The notes below the pieces were generated by a model, which saw only the letters and a program-made list of their open reading frames with translations, made no database searches and was not told the origin of the DNA. Source: Panonychus citri (Eukaryota > Arthropoda > Arachnida > Trombidiformes > Tetranychidae). Taken from it: a stretch of 64,000 nucleotides of DNA. Each line of letters starts with the position of its first letter. The first letter of the stretch is position 1. Both the position numbers and the translations under genes were made by a program. The stretch covers positions 1,360,202 to 1,424,201 of the forward strand of contig NW_026515477.1 in NCBI RefSeq assembly GCF_014898815.1. Direction: 5' to 3'. Positions 47,764-60,900 of this stretch are shown piece after piece.

Positions 47764-48499
47764 ACAGGAAGAACAGGAAGAACAATCTTGTCCCAATTTG
47801 AATTCTATCGACTAAAATTAATAGAGAGAAAGAGAGAAAGATTAATAAGTGCAAACAAGAAAATCCAACAAATGGAACTGAAATAATTTGAAGAAACAAA
47901 TCAATTCCTTCCACAATCAATTTCTAGTTGGTGATTCGAGACGAAAAATGAAAATCTTAAAGTTAACAGAAAGTTCTAATCATCACCTTCTCAATATAAT
48001 ATCTTCGTGGCTCAGTTACGTCTAATAAAATGGATTTTACCATTGAATCAGTTTCATCACACTAATTGCATTCGGTTAACTTGTACTTTAATTGTAGCTT
48101 TATGTTGATAATGAGATTTACATTTTGATTACTTTTCATTTATAAACCAATAAAAATGGACATTAACTAATCATAACACAAAACAGTAACATCTAAGCGC
48201 GTGCATGATGCGATTGGCACGAGGAATCTCCAAGAAAGTGAAAGAGAGACAGAGACAGAAAGAGAGAGAAAATAAAAAGAGATAAAATTGAAGAAAGAGA
48301 GAGAGGTAAGAAAGAAAAGAAAGAAATTTGAGAGAAGCGCAAATTCTGTACAATTGGGGACAAATTCGCCGCAATCTCGTGAGAATTTTTCATCTTCGAA
48401 GTCGACTTGGCTCAGAAAATTAACGTGAATTCGATTGCGGATTCACAAACTGAATGCAATCAAAAGTTTGCATTGATTTTCTTTGGTTTGATGATAAAA

Positions 48500-48690
48500 A
48501 TCTCTCGGTAAGAATAAGAAATGGCCAAGATTTTCAGGAAAATTCGAGTCAACAAATGAGTGAACCTTCATTCATACAATTCCATGAGTTAAGATCATTA
48601 ATCAATCAGGTTCAAACGAACGTAGCTAAATTGATCAAGATAATTAAATATCATATCAATTTTTCAGAGATAATTGAGGTTCGTAATGAT
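48500..48690 (+). repeat. Dispersed direct repeat, copy 2
   Basis: Counterpart of 45590-45770. Base changes between the copies alter would-be codons (for example TCT/CCT, AAG/GAG, ACT/GCT), so there is no sign of protein conservation. Confidence 0.85.
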
Positions 48691-50789
48691 TGTTAATCAT
48701 CGATTGAAGTAGCTACCGTTGCACCGATGAATAATCTATAAATATCTCCATTTTCTTGGAATTGTTGTTTTCATTTCCTTTGGACGTACACATTTTTGCC
48801 ACAGTGAATATGAAAAGTTAATCAAAGATGATCAACTTGACATTAGATTGATACGAATAAATGAAAACAAATTGCTCTTGCACCACCAATTCACCAAACC
48901 AATCGTTTGAAACCATATCGCACAGAGTATTAATTCATTTTTCCAAGTAAATTGTCATCTCCTTCATCCTACAAAAATAATCAACAATTAACATTAGGCT
49001 TTGTCATTTGAAATCTGGTAAAACAATCAAAATAAAGGAGGTATCCCCGATATTAGATAACAACATCAATAGATCACGATGTGCACATACCTTGAGAAAT
49101 ACTAGCATCATGTTAATAGAAAGTTGTAAATTACGATTCATAATTAACGCATCAACAATTAAATTGAAATTTGATTTGATTGTTTATCAGATTGAAAAAA
49201 AGTTCATCTGCTCTAATTATCCACCAACAGGTGGCAGTAAATGTCAGTAAATTTTATCTCGTTAATTTCGAAGGCGCGATTTTCAAATGTCAAGTTTTCG
49301 TAAACAAATTTTGTTGAACAAAATTTTGATTAAATTAATACATTTACACTAAAAAATTAGCACAATTAACTAGACATGATAGCATTAAATTTTCAAGAGT
49401 AATTAATAATTTAACAATTTACCAAAGAATGAGAAACTAATTTTCAGCCTTTTCCATCAATTTATCATCGAGTAAATTAATTTCATCAAAAGCTTAAATG
49501 AAACAAATTAACTAATTGTTATTATATGACACGAATAATAATAACTATTGAAATTAATTCTATTAACTATTAAATTAACACAAATCAATATACATTTAAT
49601 TACTCTTATTGTTCATTAGCTTTTATTAAAATACCCACAACACTTCATTAATTACAATGAGTGAAACTTTTAATTACTATTACCTAATTATTGAAATTAA
49701 AACAAATCAAGCCAATAACTTTTTCTGATTAAATATCAACAATGAAACTAATTCATTAATCATGCACCAATGAATATCATTAATATATAAACAAGAAAAA
49801 TCTAAAGTTAATTATATCCAATTGCATGAGAACTGAGCATCAGAACGAGTGAAACTTTAAAACACTTTCATAGGGAAAAAGTTTTTATTTCTCATTAATA
49901 ACAATTAAATTGTTACGAATCTACAAAGATTAAAGTAACACTAATTTCACCAATGACACCCAAACTTAAATTACATTTAATTACCTTGGCATAATAGTTA
50001 ATTCCTTCATTTCCTTTTCCTAACAACAACAACAATCTAAACCTTATTAATTATCATCTCTCAATGATTGTAACTAATTAAAATACTGACAAAAAACTGT
50101 TAACCAAAGCTTGGTGTCAATTAAATTGTAACTTGTTTTCTGTAAGTGATTAAGATTGTAACGTTGGCACCATTCAAAGACCCCACACCAAACAAATTAA
50201 CGGCTCACGGGTCCATTCATATTTTGTATGTTAATTTAATGATAATCATGATTAAAATAATTTCCTCGTATGTCAACTCGTCCCTTTTGACCTCAAGCTT
50301 CCGTTATTATTATTAACATATAATCGCGAACCCTTTTCATATAATTGAGAAGCGTTCATATCGACTCACCTTGTTGCACGTACCATAATAATAATCATGA
50401 CAGTTAACATGATTATCATGATTGGTGACTGTCTAGCCCACAAGAACATGGTTTTCATTATCTTATATATTATAAATATATAAGATGATTGCCTGAGGGC
50501 AAAAAAGGAAAGAAGAGATGAAAATAATATTAAGAAGAAAGAAAAAGTTAAGTGAGAAAAAAAAAAGTTTTTTTTTTCGTAATAGAAATGGCGTAACATG
50601 AATGAAGAGATGCTGTGAATGAATTAATGTTTGTTGTCAAGTTAATTGAATTCATCATTTTGGAGAGTTAATTTAAATTAATTTTAATTCGCGGTGATGG
50701 TGGTGGTGGTGGTGGTGGTGGTAAATTGTCCATCACGGACTTGGTCTCATCTTCTTGTTGCTCGGTCACACAATCCAAATTAATACCAA

Positions 50790-50878
50790 TGCGTGTTTCC
50801 AACTAGATATACTGTATCTTCATCTTCATCTTCATCTTGATCATCATTATCATCATGATATAGTTTTGGAAACACGCA
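50790..50878. other. Imperfect hairpin with 13-bp arms, precursor-like
   Basis: TGCGTGTTTCCAA at 50790-50802 is the exact complement of TTGGAAACACGCA at 50866-50878. Partial pairing continues inward (CTA/TAG), and the loop contains a CATCTT repeat. The size is about right for a microRNA precursor; no mature microRNA is recognised. Confidence 0.45.
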
Positions 50879-51696
50879 CTTTTGTTGTTGTTAACAATTA
50901 ACTCAGCTCAGAATATATTAAATATATTTAATTTTGTTTCTCTCTCTCTCCCTCTAATCCTGATGATGATGATTAAATAGAGACACTAATCAAGGAGAAA
51001 CGCGTGTTACCCTACCATCAAATATGAATACAAAATTAGATTGTTAAGATGGTGAATTAAAAACCATTAATTAACTTTTATCAGATGAGATGACCACAAG
51101 TACGATGGTCATTATTATTAACTTGATTCATTCATTTTTTTTTTCATTTTCTAGGTGAAACCATTTAACTTTCAAGTCTTGATTCAATTAATGAATGAAA
51201 GTTACAATGGTTGGTGAAGACGGAAGATGATTATTACTATTATTATTATTATCATTATTATGATAACGACTTTGATAGTGATTAAAAAAGTTCTGACTTG
51301 AAATTATTTCATCGTTTTAATGACCATCACAATGTTGACCACTGTTACTGTTACTAAAAAAAACATTGCATGTCCGAAATCATCACTGACCATCAAGTAG
51401 AGTGTTGATTTTATCCCAAACAAAAAGTGGCCTCATTTTTGTCGTTAATCCGATAATTTGTTTATTTTCATTGTTATGGTATTAATATTAATCTAATTTC
51501 ATTTTTAATTATCGTAACAATTTATCGTAACTATTAATTTCTCGTTTGTTGACAATCTTTCTGATTGTTTATCATTCATTTGTGATATTGGACTTGGAGA
51601 CAATTTAATTGAACATGAAATGTTTAATTTATATATATTATTATTTAGGATAAGATTTTGTTGATTACAATTTTATTACAATTAAGATTAGTTAAT

Positions 51697-54473
51697 TTAA
51701 GATATTGTTGTCGTTGGACTTTCCCTTTGACTTGAGTTATCATCACAATCACCTTGATCGTTACTGATATTCACAGAGATCTCATCAGTATCTTCATCAT
51801 CTTCCTGATCATCATTATGATTGGAATCATCATTAGTTGTCTCAATATCAATATCGATTTCACTTGATTTCCGTTTTAATGTTTTCGATGGTTTACAATT
51901 TACCGTTAATTGTTCAGAGATAACGGGAGATAATTGATTCCTTTTTGGACTTGGTGATCTCGAACTTGTATCATTATGATTATCATTCTCATTGGTTGTG
52001 ATACACTTTTTATCCTTGTGATTAATTTTCGTGTTATTATTGTTATTGAGGTTCGAGGAGTGAACTGTTTGAATGTGTTTCTCAAGAAGATACTCAATGT
52101 GAAATTCATCAGGACAATATGAACATTTAAAATATTGACATTTAGGAGTAAACATTGAGAAAGGATTAACAAGATTACTGGTGGAGGAAACTAACGAAGA
52201 GGGCAAATGATGATTAAGGTTATTGAAGGCACTTGAATAGTGATTATGGTTAAGGTTGTGGTTGTGGTTTAGATGGTGATGTTGATTAGGGTGCGAGTGT
52301 GAGTGATTATGAGAATGAGAATGAGGGTGAGAATGAGTGTGAGAGTGAGAGTGGGAATGATACGGCGATGAGACTAGATTACCATTAGTATTTGGTGAAA
52401 AGTGCGACACTTTAAGATGGACTTTGAAATCTTCTTGATTGGACCAAAGTTGATTACAAATTGAGCATTTGAATACTTTGCACTGGTTCGAGTGTTTCAC
52501 TTGGAAATGGACTTGCAAGGAAACGTCAGTGTCAAACATTTCACGACAAATTGAACATTGGTACAAGTGATGGGAATGATAATCGATTAGGTGTTTGGTT
52601 AGATCATCTGATTTGGTGAATATCTTTTTACAAGATTCACAGGAAAACGATGAAACCATTGATCCTAAATGTGAATTGATTATATGAGATTCAAGTGATT
52701 CACTTGTAATTATTGATTCACAATAAGGACAAGGTAAAGTAGATGAAGATGATGAGGAAGATGTTGATGATGATCTTTCAATAGGTGAATTACCATGATG
52801 GTGATGGTGTTGATGATGATGTTGAGGTGGTGGTAAGGGTAATGGTAAAGGTGGAAGAGTAGGTGGATGAGGATGAGAAGTAACAAGTGAACCAGATGAA
52901 TGAATTAGACCAGCAGCCAAATGAGACTTTAAATGAACTCGAAATGATTCAAAATCAGGGAAAGATGATGAAGGTGAACATTGATTACAAAAGAACGGAA
53001 GATTTGTTGAATTAAATGATGGAGATGAAGATGCTGATGTGTTGATCATTAAAGGTCCATTTGTTGAAGTAGATGTTGGATGTTGCTGATGATGATGAGG
53101 AGATGAAGATGATGAAGATGAGGAGGGTGAAAGGTTCATCAATGGTGACATCAACTTGGGACGTTTAGGTGAACCTCCTTGGGGAGATGGTGATTTACAT
53201 TTTCCATTGGACAAATTAAGAGTTTGCTTATCATCCTTACACTTGGAACCATTATTATTACGAATGGTGGGTGATGAGGATGTTGAGGAAGAGGAAGATG
53301 ATGATGATGAGGCAGCAACCGCCGCTGCTGCTGCTGCAGCCGCAGCGACAAGCCCAGGGTTCGGTGGTGGGGGTGGTAGTGTTGTTAATTGTTGCCAATT
53401 AGCAAATGCCGAAGCTGAATAGATTGAGTTCTGTAATAGCCCAGCGAATAGTAATTGATGCAAATGAGATTCACGAATATGAATATCAAGTGATGCACAT
53501 TTATTACCACAAAGACCACAAGTAACTTGTTGTTGTTGTTGTTGATTAATTAAACTTTTTGTATCAAAATTATCTGACCTTCCATTGACCTGGTCAGTTA
53601 TCTGTAAATAGAAAACGATACATTGAGTAAATATGTAAATTCTTGATAAAATATCGAGAGTTAAAATGTATTAATATTCTTGTATTTGATTTGCTATTTG
53701 ATAGATTTTTGTTGTTTCTTGTATTAATAGATTAGGAGGATTAATGTTAAACCGATTAACAGATAAACTTTAATCTCTAATTTACCTGTTGGTCAGTTTT
53801 AAAGGTCATTTATGTTTTGTTTTATTGTCTTACAAAGTAAATAAGTGAATTACCTTTGTCTTTAGTTTTTGATGTTCGAGGCTCTTTTTAAATGTATCGA
53901 CTCGTTGGTCAATTGTTGTTGATGGTGATTTTAATGATCGGTGGATAGTTTTCTCGTTTAATAGATTGTGATTGTTGTTCATCCCAATTAAAGGTTTTTT
54001 CATATCTAAATTAGTTGATTCTGTTGACATAATACTTGATGGTGTTAGAATTGGTCTAATCCTTGTTGATCCGTTAACTGTTAATCCATTTTGTAATCGT
54101 TTACAATTCTGTTTGTGGGAAGTTAAAGCGGCGGCCGTTGAATAGCCTCGATTACAAGTTGTACATTGGTGAGGTTTCATGTGATCATGAGTTTTCATGT
54201 GAATTTTAAGATGATCACTTCGAGAGAAAGCGGAATCACAATTATTACATTTATATCGACGATCACCTAGAATTTTGTTGGACAATTCAAGACAAAAAAA
54301 TAGAGAGACAATCAACAATCAATTGAATCGCTTAATCGGATTATAACAATCAACTTACCTGTATGAATTTTAATATGACGATCACGACTTCGTTTGTGTT
54401 TAAATGTCCGTTGACAATATTCACAACGAAAAGGCATCAAAGTTGAATTAATTTGTTCTGATGTAAGAGACAT
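51697..54473 (-). CDS. C2H2 zinc-finger transcription factor, ZNF423/521 (OAZ)-like, three exons
   Basis: Exons on the minus strand are 54359-54473 (MSLTSEQ...), 53854-54266 and 51697-53601, all GT-AG and in phase, for 810 residues. Three consecutive N-terminal fingers are FRCEYCQRTFKHKRSRDRH, YKCNNCDSAFSRSDHLKIH and HQCTTCNRGYSTAAALTSH. The first two resemble the RSRDRH/SRSDHLK finger pair of ZNF423/521. After a linker come a CGLCGNKC finger, poly-Ala and poly-Ser tracts, and at least six more fingers (CNQC, CPYC, CESC, CSIC, CSIC, CSYC). A long His/Ser/Thr/Pro dipeptide tract follows (near 52260-52370), then an acidic tail. It is presumably nuclear and DNA-binding. The family is clear; the precise orthologue is a proposal. 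Confidence 0.8.
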
Positions 54474-54817
54474 GATGATGATAAGATTTCGGGAGAAAAA
54501 AAAAGTTAACAACAGAAAATATTAAGAGAGAGAGAGAGAGAGAGAGATAGAAAATAAATTGTATCGAAAAACAAAATAGTAACAACAAGATAATTAACAA
54601 CAAGAGATTAATTGTTCAATTAATCAGTTTTATCCATGATGATAATCCGAGAACTAGAATATCAATTGGAAAGAATAAAAAACCAAACAAAATTATGAGA
54701 ACGGAGGAAAAATGAAATAAGCGTTTAGATGAACGTCAAGAGAGAAACTAAAACCACTTCTTGCTTATTCCCTGAATCGGCTGGTGGCGCTTATCATCTT
54801 CCTTATCATCATCATCA

Positions 54818-54856
<39 letters not shown>

Positions 54857-56469
54857 TCTCTTTCTTTTCCTTCTATTTCCTTTATCTTCTCTTTCTTTTC
54901 TTCACCTTTTCTTCACGTTATCTCTATATCAACCTTTTCCTTCATCTCCTATAAACAACAACAAGAAGATGAAGATGAAGAAGAAGAAGATGATAGAGAT
55001 TGAGAGAGAGAGAGAAGATGATGAAGAAGAAGATGGAGAGAGGATAATAAAGATTGTCTGTCTGTGGGTGGCATAAGAAGAAGATGAAGAGAAGGCGAGG
55101 GTTAGGGTGCCTCCGCCGGCCATTTAGGGTGGTCCGAACTTCTTGTTGCTTTATTATCCACTTTTTTCTTCATCTTTATTAGAGTTTTTTTTCTCTCTTC
55201 TCTTTCTAATTTTCTTATCTCTCTTTCTTTTTCTCTCTTTCTTCCAGATCATCCTCATTTTTTTCTTCTTCTTCATCACCATCATCACCATCATCATCTT
55301 TATCATCATTTCTCTTTCTCTTTGAACTCAATTTCGAGATGTAAAAAAAGGATTGAAACACCTTGATAACCTTGAGAGTCTCTTGGGAATGAAGAAAAAT
55401 TTTTCTCAACTCAATTAATATTCAATTGGAAACAATCAGTTGATTGTTCATTGACTTAATGTTTATTCAATTACTTTTTCTCCATTTATTTTTTTTTCTT
55501 TCTTCTAATTGTCTCAACCTGTTGATTATTTTACGAACCATAAATCAACTAATCTAACAATTAAACTAATTATTCAATTGTAAGGAAAATTGAATCATTG
55601 AATCAACTGATTGGAGAGAGAGAAAAGAGGAAAGAGAAAAAAATTCTCAACAATTGAAAATTAAGAAAAAGTTTTATCAATGAATTTTCATGTTAATTGA
55701 GATATCGAAATGGTCAATAAATAAGATAACAAAATGTCTTAATTAAATTGTTAACCATTGACATCTCAATTTTGTATAATTTATTTTGAACATCAACCAA
55801 TGTAAAATTATATCTTCTCAAGGTAGTGGTTAAAGATGATGATGATGAGGAGAGAGAAAGAGAGAGAGAGAGAGAAGATAAACAAGAAGAAAGTAGCTAC
55901 TATTAGAAGAGGCTCTTCTTCATCTCGCCCAAATTAAAGGTAAACCATGACCCAAAGAAAAGGTTCCTTTGGGTAGGGGCAAGAAGAAGAAGAAGAAGAA
56001 GATGATGATGATGATGATAAAGCCTGAGGTAGAAAAGAAGAGAAAGCGATTGAGGGTGAGAAAAGAAAGAGAAATAGATAGAAGACTTTTTGCCCTGAGG
56101 GAAGCAGGTGAAATGATTCACTAATAGAGACATCAGCATCATTGAGAGATGATAATGATGATGATTATGAAGAAGAAGAAGAAGATGATGATGATGATGA
56201 TCATAGAGCCATCATAGAACCACCCTGTAACCATTATGATTATTCTGGATACCACCATGAGAGGAATTAACTATCAACTCAAAATCGCCCAACAATTTTC
56301 ATAGTTACAATTGACCTACGTCAAGGTGAGTGAGAATCAGAGATGATGATGAACAAGAAGATGAATAAGATGTTGAAAATGATGATGATGATAAAGATGA
56401 AGACCTCTCATTGAGTCGAATAATAATGATACGACCTTGGCTTTGCTCTTCATCATCATTCTTATCTTC

Positions 56470-56550
<81 letters not shown>

Positions 56551-57832
56551 TTAGGATTTAGTGACCTGAAGATGTTTTACTTTTACCTTAATAATAGACA
56601 ACATTGAGAAAAATAAGTTATTATTACAGATAAAAGTAAAAGATGAGGTGTAATTAGGAGATGATGATGAATATGAAGATGAAGATGTGGATGATGAAGA
56701 AGATTATATCCTTAGGGGATTTTATTTATCTTCTCTTTCTTGTCTTTCTTTTTTTTCTCTCTTTCTCCTTCCTTTTTGTAAACAGATTTACCTTTTTTCT
56801 TTCTTTACCTTTGCTCATTTAATGTGAGCACCCAAGTGATTTGTTTCCTTATCTTTATCTTCATCATCATCATCATCATAATTATCTTCTTATCATCATG
56901 ATTATCATTAGATGTATTTTTATTTTCTTTAGATTGTTAATGATAATCAAATTTTAATCGCAAATAGAATGTTACCTTTTGTTACTCTCAAGATAAGTGA
57001 AAGTGGACATAACTGACCAATGGAGTTTTCAAAGAACCACAAAAATGAATGATGACCACACGGAACCATTTCAATATCGCCAACACTTTTCCTTTTCTTT
57101 CCTCTTTCTGGCTGACCCATTCTCTACTTTTCTACTTCTATTGACCCAATGTTTCTCTCTCATTCACTTTCTCGTTCAATTGACCCTTTGGTCAACGGTA
57201 CTGATATTGACCATATGGTTTGGGGTCACTAATAAGGCTCGAAAAAGTCAACTGATCTTCTGTCATTTGAAGATGAAAAGATGTTATTGATGTTTAATGG
57301 TAACTATGATTCTTTGGTGTTGACCAATTGAACATTCACTTGGATAAAAAGAAAGAGAGTTGACCATAGTGACGGCGAACCCAGTTGATGACCATCGTTA
57401 CTCTTGCTGCTTGACCAAAGACCTTTGACCATTTCTCAGTTTGCCTTAAAATCATCAATACATTATAATGGTCAATCATTTTTCTTTTTCTCTTTTTCTC
57501 TTTTTCTTTTCTCTTTTCTCTTTTCTCTTAATACTTTCTTTCATTTTCTTTTCTCTAATGAACTTACTTGGACACCTAATTTAGAGTAAAAACCTTAAGC
57601 GGTCATCTTTATCTTCCATCATCATTCTTCCCCACTGACCCAACCTTTATACATTCTCCAAGACCTTAAGTCACCCTGTGTGAATCTTTTTTACCCTAAG
57701 GTTAAACTGAAATATCTTCATCATCATAATCATCATCTTAGTCTTCATCTCCTTTAATTGGCTTCAGTTTCAAGTTTTTACTTTTTCTCTTCTCTAACCA
57801 GTGTTACCTTTGTCAGGTCACTCTCTCCCTTT

Positions 57833-57863
<31 letters not shown>

Positions 57864-57980
57864 CTCTGTCTCTCTAGTTCAAAGGTCAAAGGTTCTTTCT
57901 TAGTTTTATATATAATATAAAAAAAGATACAGAATTGAACATATTATTATTATTTAAGTAGATTATAAGAAAGGTAAATA
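54474..57980. other. Upstream region of the zinc-finger gene, simple repeats
   Basis: It holds many microsatellites: (GA)n near 54525-54550, (TC)n near 54822-54855, (GAA)n, (GAT)n, and a long (CT)n at about 56475-56546. Open frames here encode only Leu/Ser/Phe or Arg/Glu runs and are not genes. It may contain regulatory DNA for the zinc-finger gene, which I cannot pinpoint. Confidence 0.5.
56475..56546. repeat. (CT)n microsatellite
   Basis: About 70 bases of nearly pure CT dinucleotide repeat on the plus strand. Confidence 0.95.
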
Positions 57981-60900
57981 TGAATAAAGAATCAGGAGTA
58001 ACATTGAAGCAAAATTTGGTAGACAAGGAACAATTAGTTTCGCTGTTATATTTATCATCTTCATCTTTACATTTGCTATCCGATGGATATCATCATCATC
58101 ATCCTCATCTTTTGCTGCCCAATTTTCATCGGTCAAGCCCCTTTCTTCATCTTAATCTTCTCCTTTCTTCTTCAAGTGAATTGACCGGTAACATCTTAAT
58201 TTTTATGGTTTGGGATAGTCTCTCTCTCTCTCTCTCTCTCTTCATTACCTGGGCTCTCTTTCTTAATCATCTCTATCTTCTCATCACTATCATCATTACC
58301 ATTGCAATGTCTCCATAAAAAAAGTCAGTAACATATAATCATGAAAACAAACAAAAAATGCAAATTAACCTGAGGGCTTAAAGTGCGAAACAAAAACATT
58401 TGGTGTAACATTACACCAACTGGACATGAATGGACATTGCAAACGCTAAAATGATAACTTAATCAACAATATAATTACAACCAATGAGTAGTAAACAACA
58501 ACGACAACAAAAACAATCAATGAGATAATCATTTGTAATCAACAATTTAACAACCAAAAAGTTTACCAAAAGTTGATTGAGTAAAAAATTGATTAGTAAA
58601 TTCAATTAATTGATAAACTTTCCTAATTAATTTAATTCTCTTGCCAAGTTACAGATTAAGATTAATTTCCAAACTTATCAAAAAGATGAAGATGAAGATG
58701 TTCATGTTATTTTTTTCGCTTCTTCATTCACGTTATTGGCTATTTCATCCCAAAGAGGGATGATGATGATGATGATGAAGAAAAAAATTGTTGAGGTAAT
58801 AAGGTTTATTTCTTCTGGGTGGTCGATTCATCTTCTTATTCATCTTCCCTTTCATCTTCATCCTCATCATCTCTATTATCATTATCATCGGAAAAAAATG
58901 GACTCTACAAAAGGCCAGAAATGTTTTTCTCTCCAATCATAGAGATTCAACTTTTAGGGTCTTAGGTCAACCAGGGTAGAGGGTCAAGCGTCAGTTTAAC
59001 AGTATCATCGCTGGAATGGTTTTTAAAAGATTGGACGGACAACCGACTGACCCAAGATGATTTAAGTAAATCACTATTTAGTTAATCATTTGATAAATTG
59101 ATTAATTGCTTCAATTTTTCCATCCATTAAAAGATATTTAATAAATTATCAACTTCTATGATCAATGGTCACCTAAACCTCGAGTGGTGGTCAAATCTTA
59201 TCAACGACATCAACTGTCAACTCGTTGCCCTTGGAAGATAAATGTAAATAGACTTGGACTCTTATGGACATTATAAATTTCATCCAAATGATGAGACGAT
59301 AATTATACAATTGAGACTAATTAATATTTGATAATAAGTAATAAATTGTTATCGTTTGAAAATGTTTGAGGAGCAAAAATATTATTACATTGACCGTGAA
59401 AGTTTCGTCTCTTGAATTTTAACAACTGACCTGATGTGATTTATTTTGATCGCTTCTAATGTGACCTTTTCTGCTTAAAACTTGATCGCTAACTAGGTGG
59501 TTTAATTGTTGATTGTTGGTACAAATTATTGAAACAATTGTAGCCACTTAAATTTCTGTGATGATTTAATGGGATGAGAGTCACAACCATAAAGACATTT
59601 CTGAACTAGTTAACGACCCAAGATCCAGGCCAAACTCCGACCCGATGTAATTACTAAGACGAAACCATTAATCATATCGTTTAAATTTTGGTCAATTTCA
59701 CTTTAGCTTTTAAATGTTTTCGAGCAAAAGAAACCCAATGGTCAATCTCAATTGACCCTTACACCACACACAGTACAAAGATGACCTTTTTTTTTGTTCC
59801 CGCTCGAATTACACTTTATTATTATTACTCTTTATTGCAACAATCAAATTAAATTGTCTATCGTTAACTAATTTTTTCTGTTTTCTTTTAATTTTATTAC
59901 TCAAACAAAATGAATGTTTTTAGTTATTAATAGTTTACTTTTCTTGCTTCCATTTAATGTGTTAAATAAGCTTCTGATTGATGACAAAACAAAACAAAGC
60001 TAAATTGTTCCTAAATTGTTAACAATTTAAACTGGTTTAACTGGTAAACAAATCAATTTTAGTGGGTGGTAAATATGATCAGGATAATTTTCAACCACCT
60101 CTCCCAATTGATTAAGGATAATAATTAAACAGCCTACAGGTAACAAGTTTCTTAATTGTGTTGATACCAATTGATTACAGTCAATTGATTATATTGATAA
60201 GGTGATAGCATTTAGATTATGACAATTGGAAAGTGTAAATTGTGATTACTATTAATTCATTGAGAAAAAAAAAAGATTTACAATTTAACTGAATCAATTG
60301 TGATAATCAAATGATTATTGTCACAATCAAATCGTTGAGACATTTGCGTGACTATTACAATCAACACAATTTTCACCTTTAAATCAAATTTAAATCATTA
60401 ATAAAAATAATATTGATCATATATTGATGATCAACACAATTTAGAATACAATTTAAACTAATTAAATTGACAGTTAATCAATGCGAGGAAAAAAAAGTGT
60501 CTTTAATCAATCAATTAATTTCTTTAGGAAAAAATTACCATCATAATGATTAATTGTTGTTATTTCTTATAAATAGTTAATCATTAGTTAATCTTCAATG
60601 AACTTGATCAATAAAATGATTAGTAGATTAATGATAATCACCTTTAAACACCCAGTTAATTATCATTAAATTAATTGTCAATAAGATAATCATAATGATA
60701 ACAATGTTTCAATAAAAAAAAAGCTTTAATCAAATTTTAACAACTAATTAAAGTTAAACACGAAATATAATTAAGGTTAAATCAGGTCACAAAGACAAAA
60801 TCAATTGTTAATTGTTGGCCAGCTTCAATTATCATTTAGTTAAACAATCAACAGTGACCCAAACAATTAAATTTATCCATGGGAAAAGTATTAATATTAA

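Larger units (their letters stand above)
47764..51696. other. 3.9-kb intergenic region
   Basis: AT-rich. It contains purine runs near 47820-47850 and 48230-48330, the second dispersed-repeat copy (48500-48690), a (GGT)n run near 50698-50722, an inverted repeat at 50790-50878, and TTA/TTATTA runs near 51230-51260. No coding gene seen. Confidence 0.5.

Noticed and set aside
48454..48696. 80-residue ORF in dispersed repeat copy 2
   Set aside because: The other copy carries amino-acid-changing differences at most variable sites, and no domain is recognised.
54729..55325. ORFs rich in Ser, Leu, Glu and Arg upstream of the zinc-finger gene
   Set aside because: They are translations of TC, GA and GAT microsatellites, with both strands open for the same reason.
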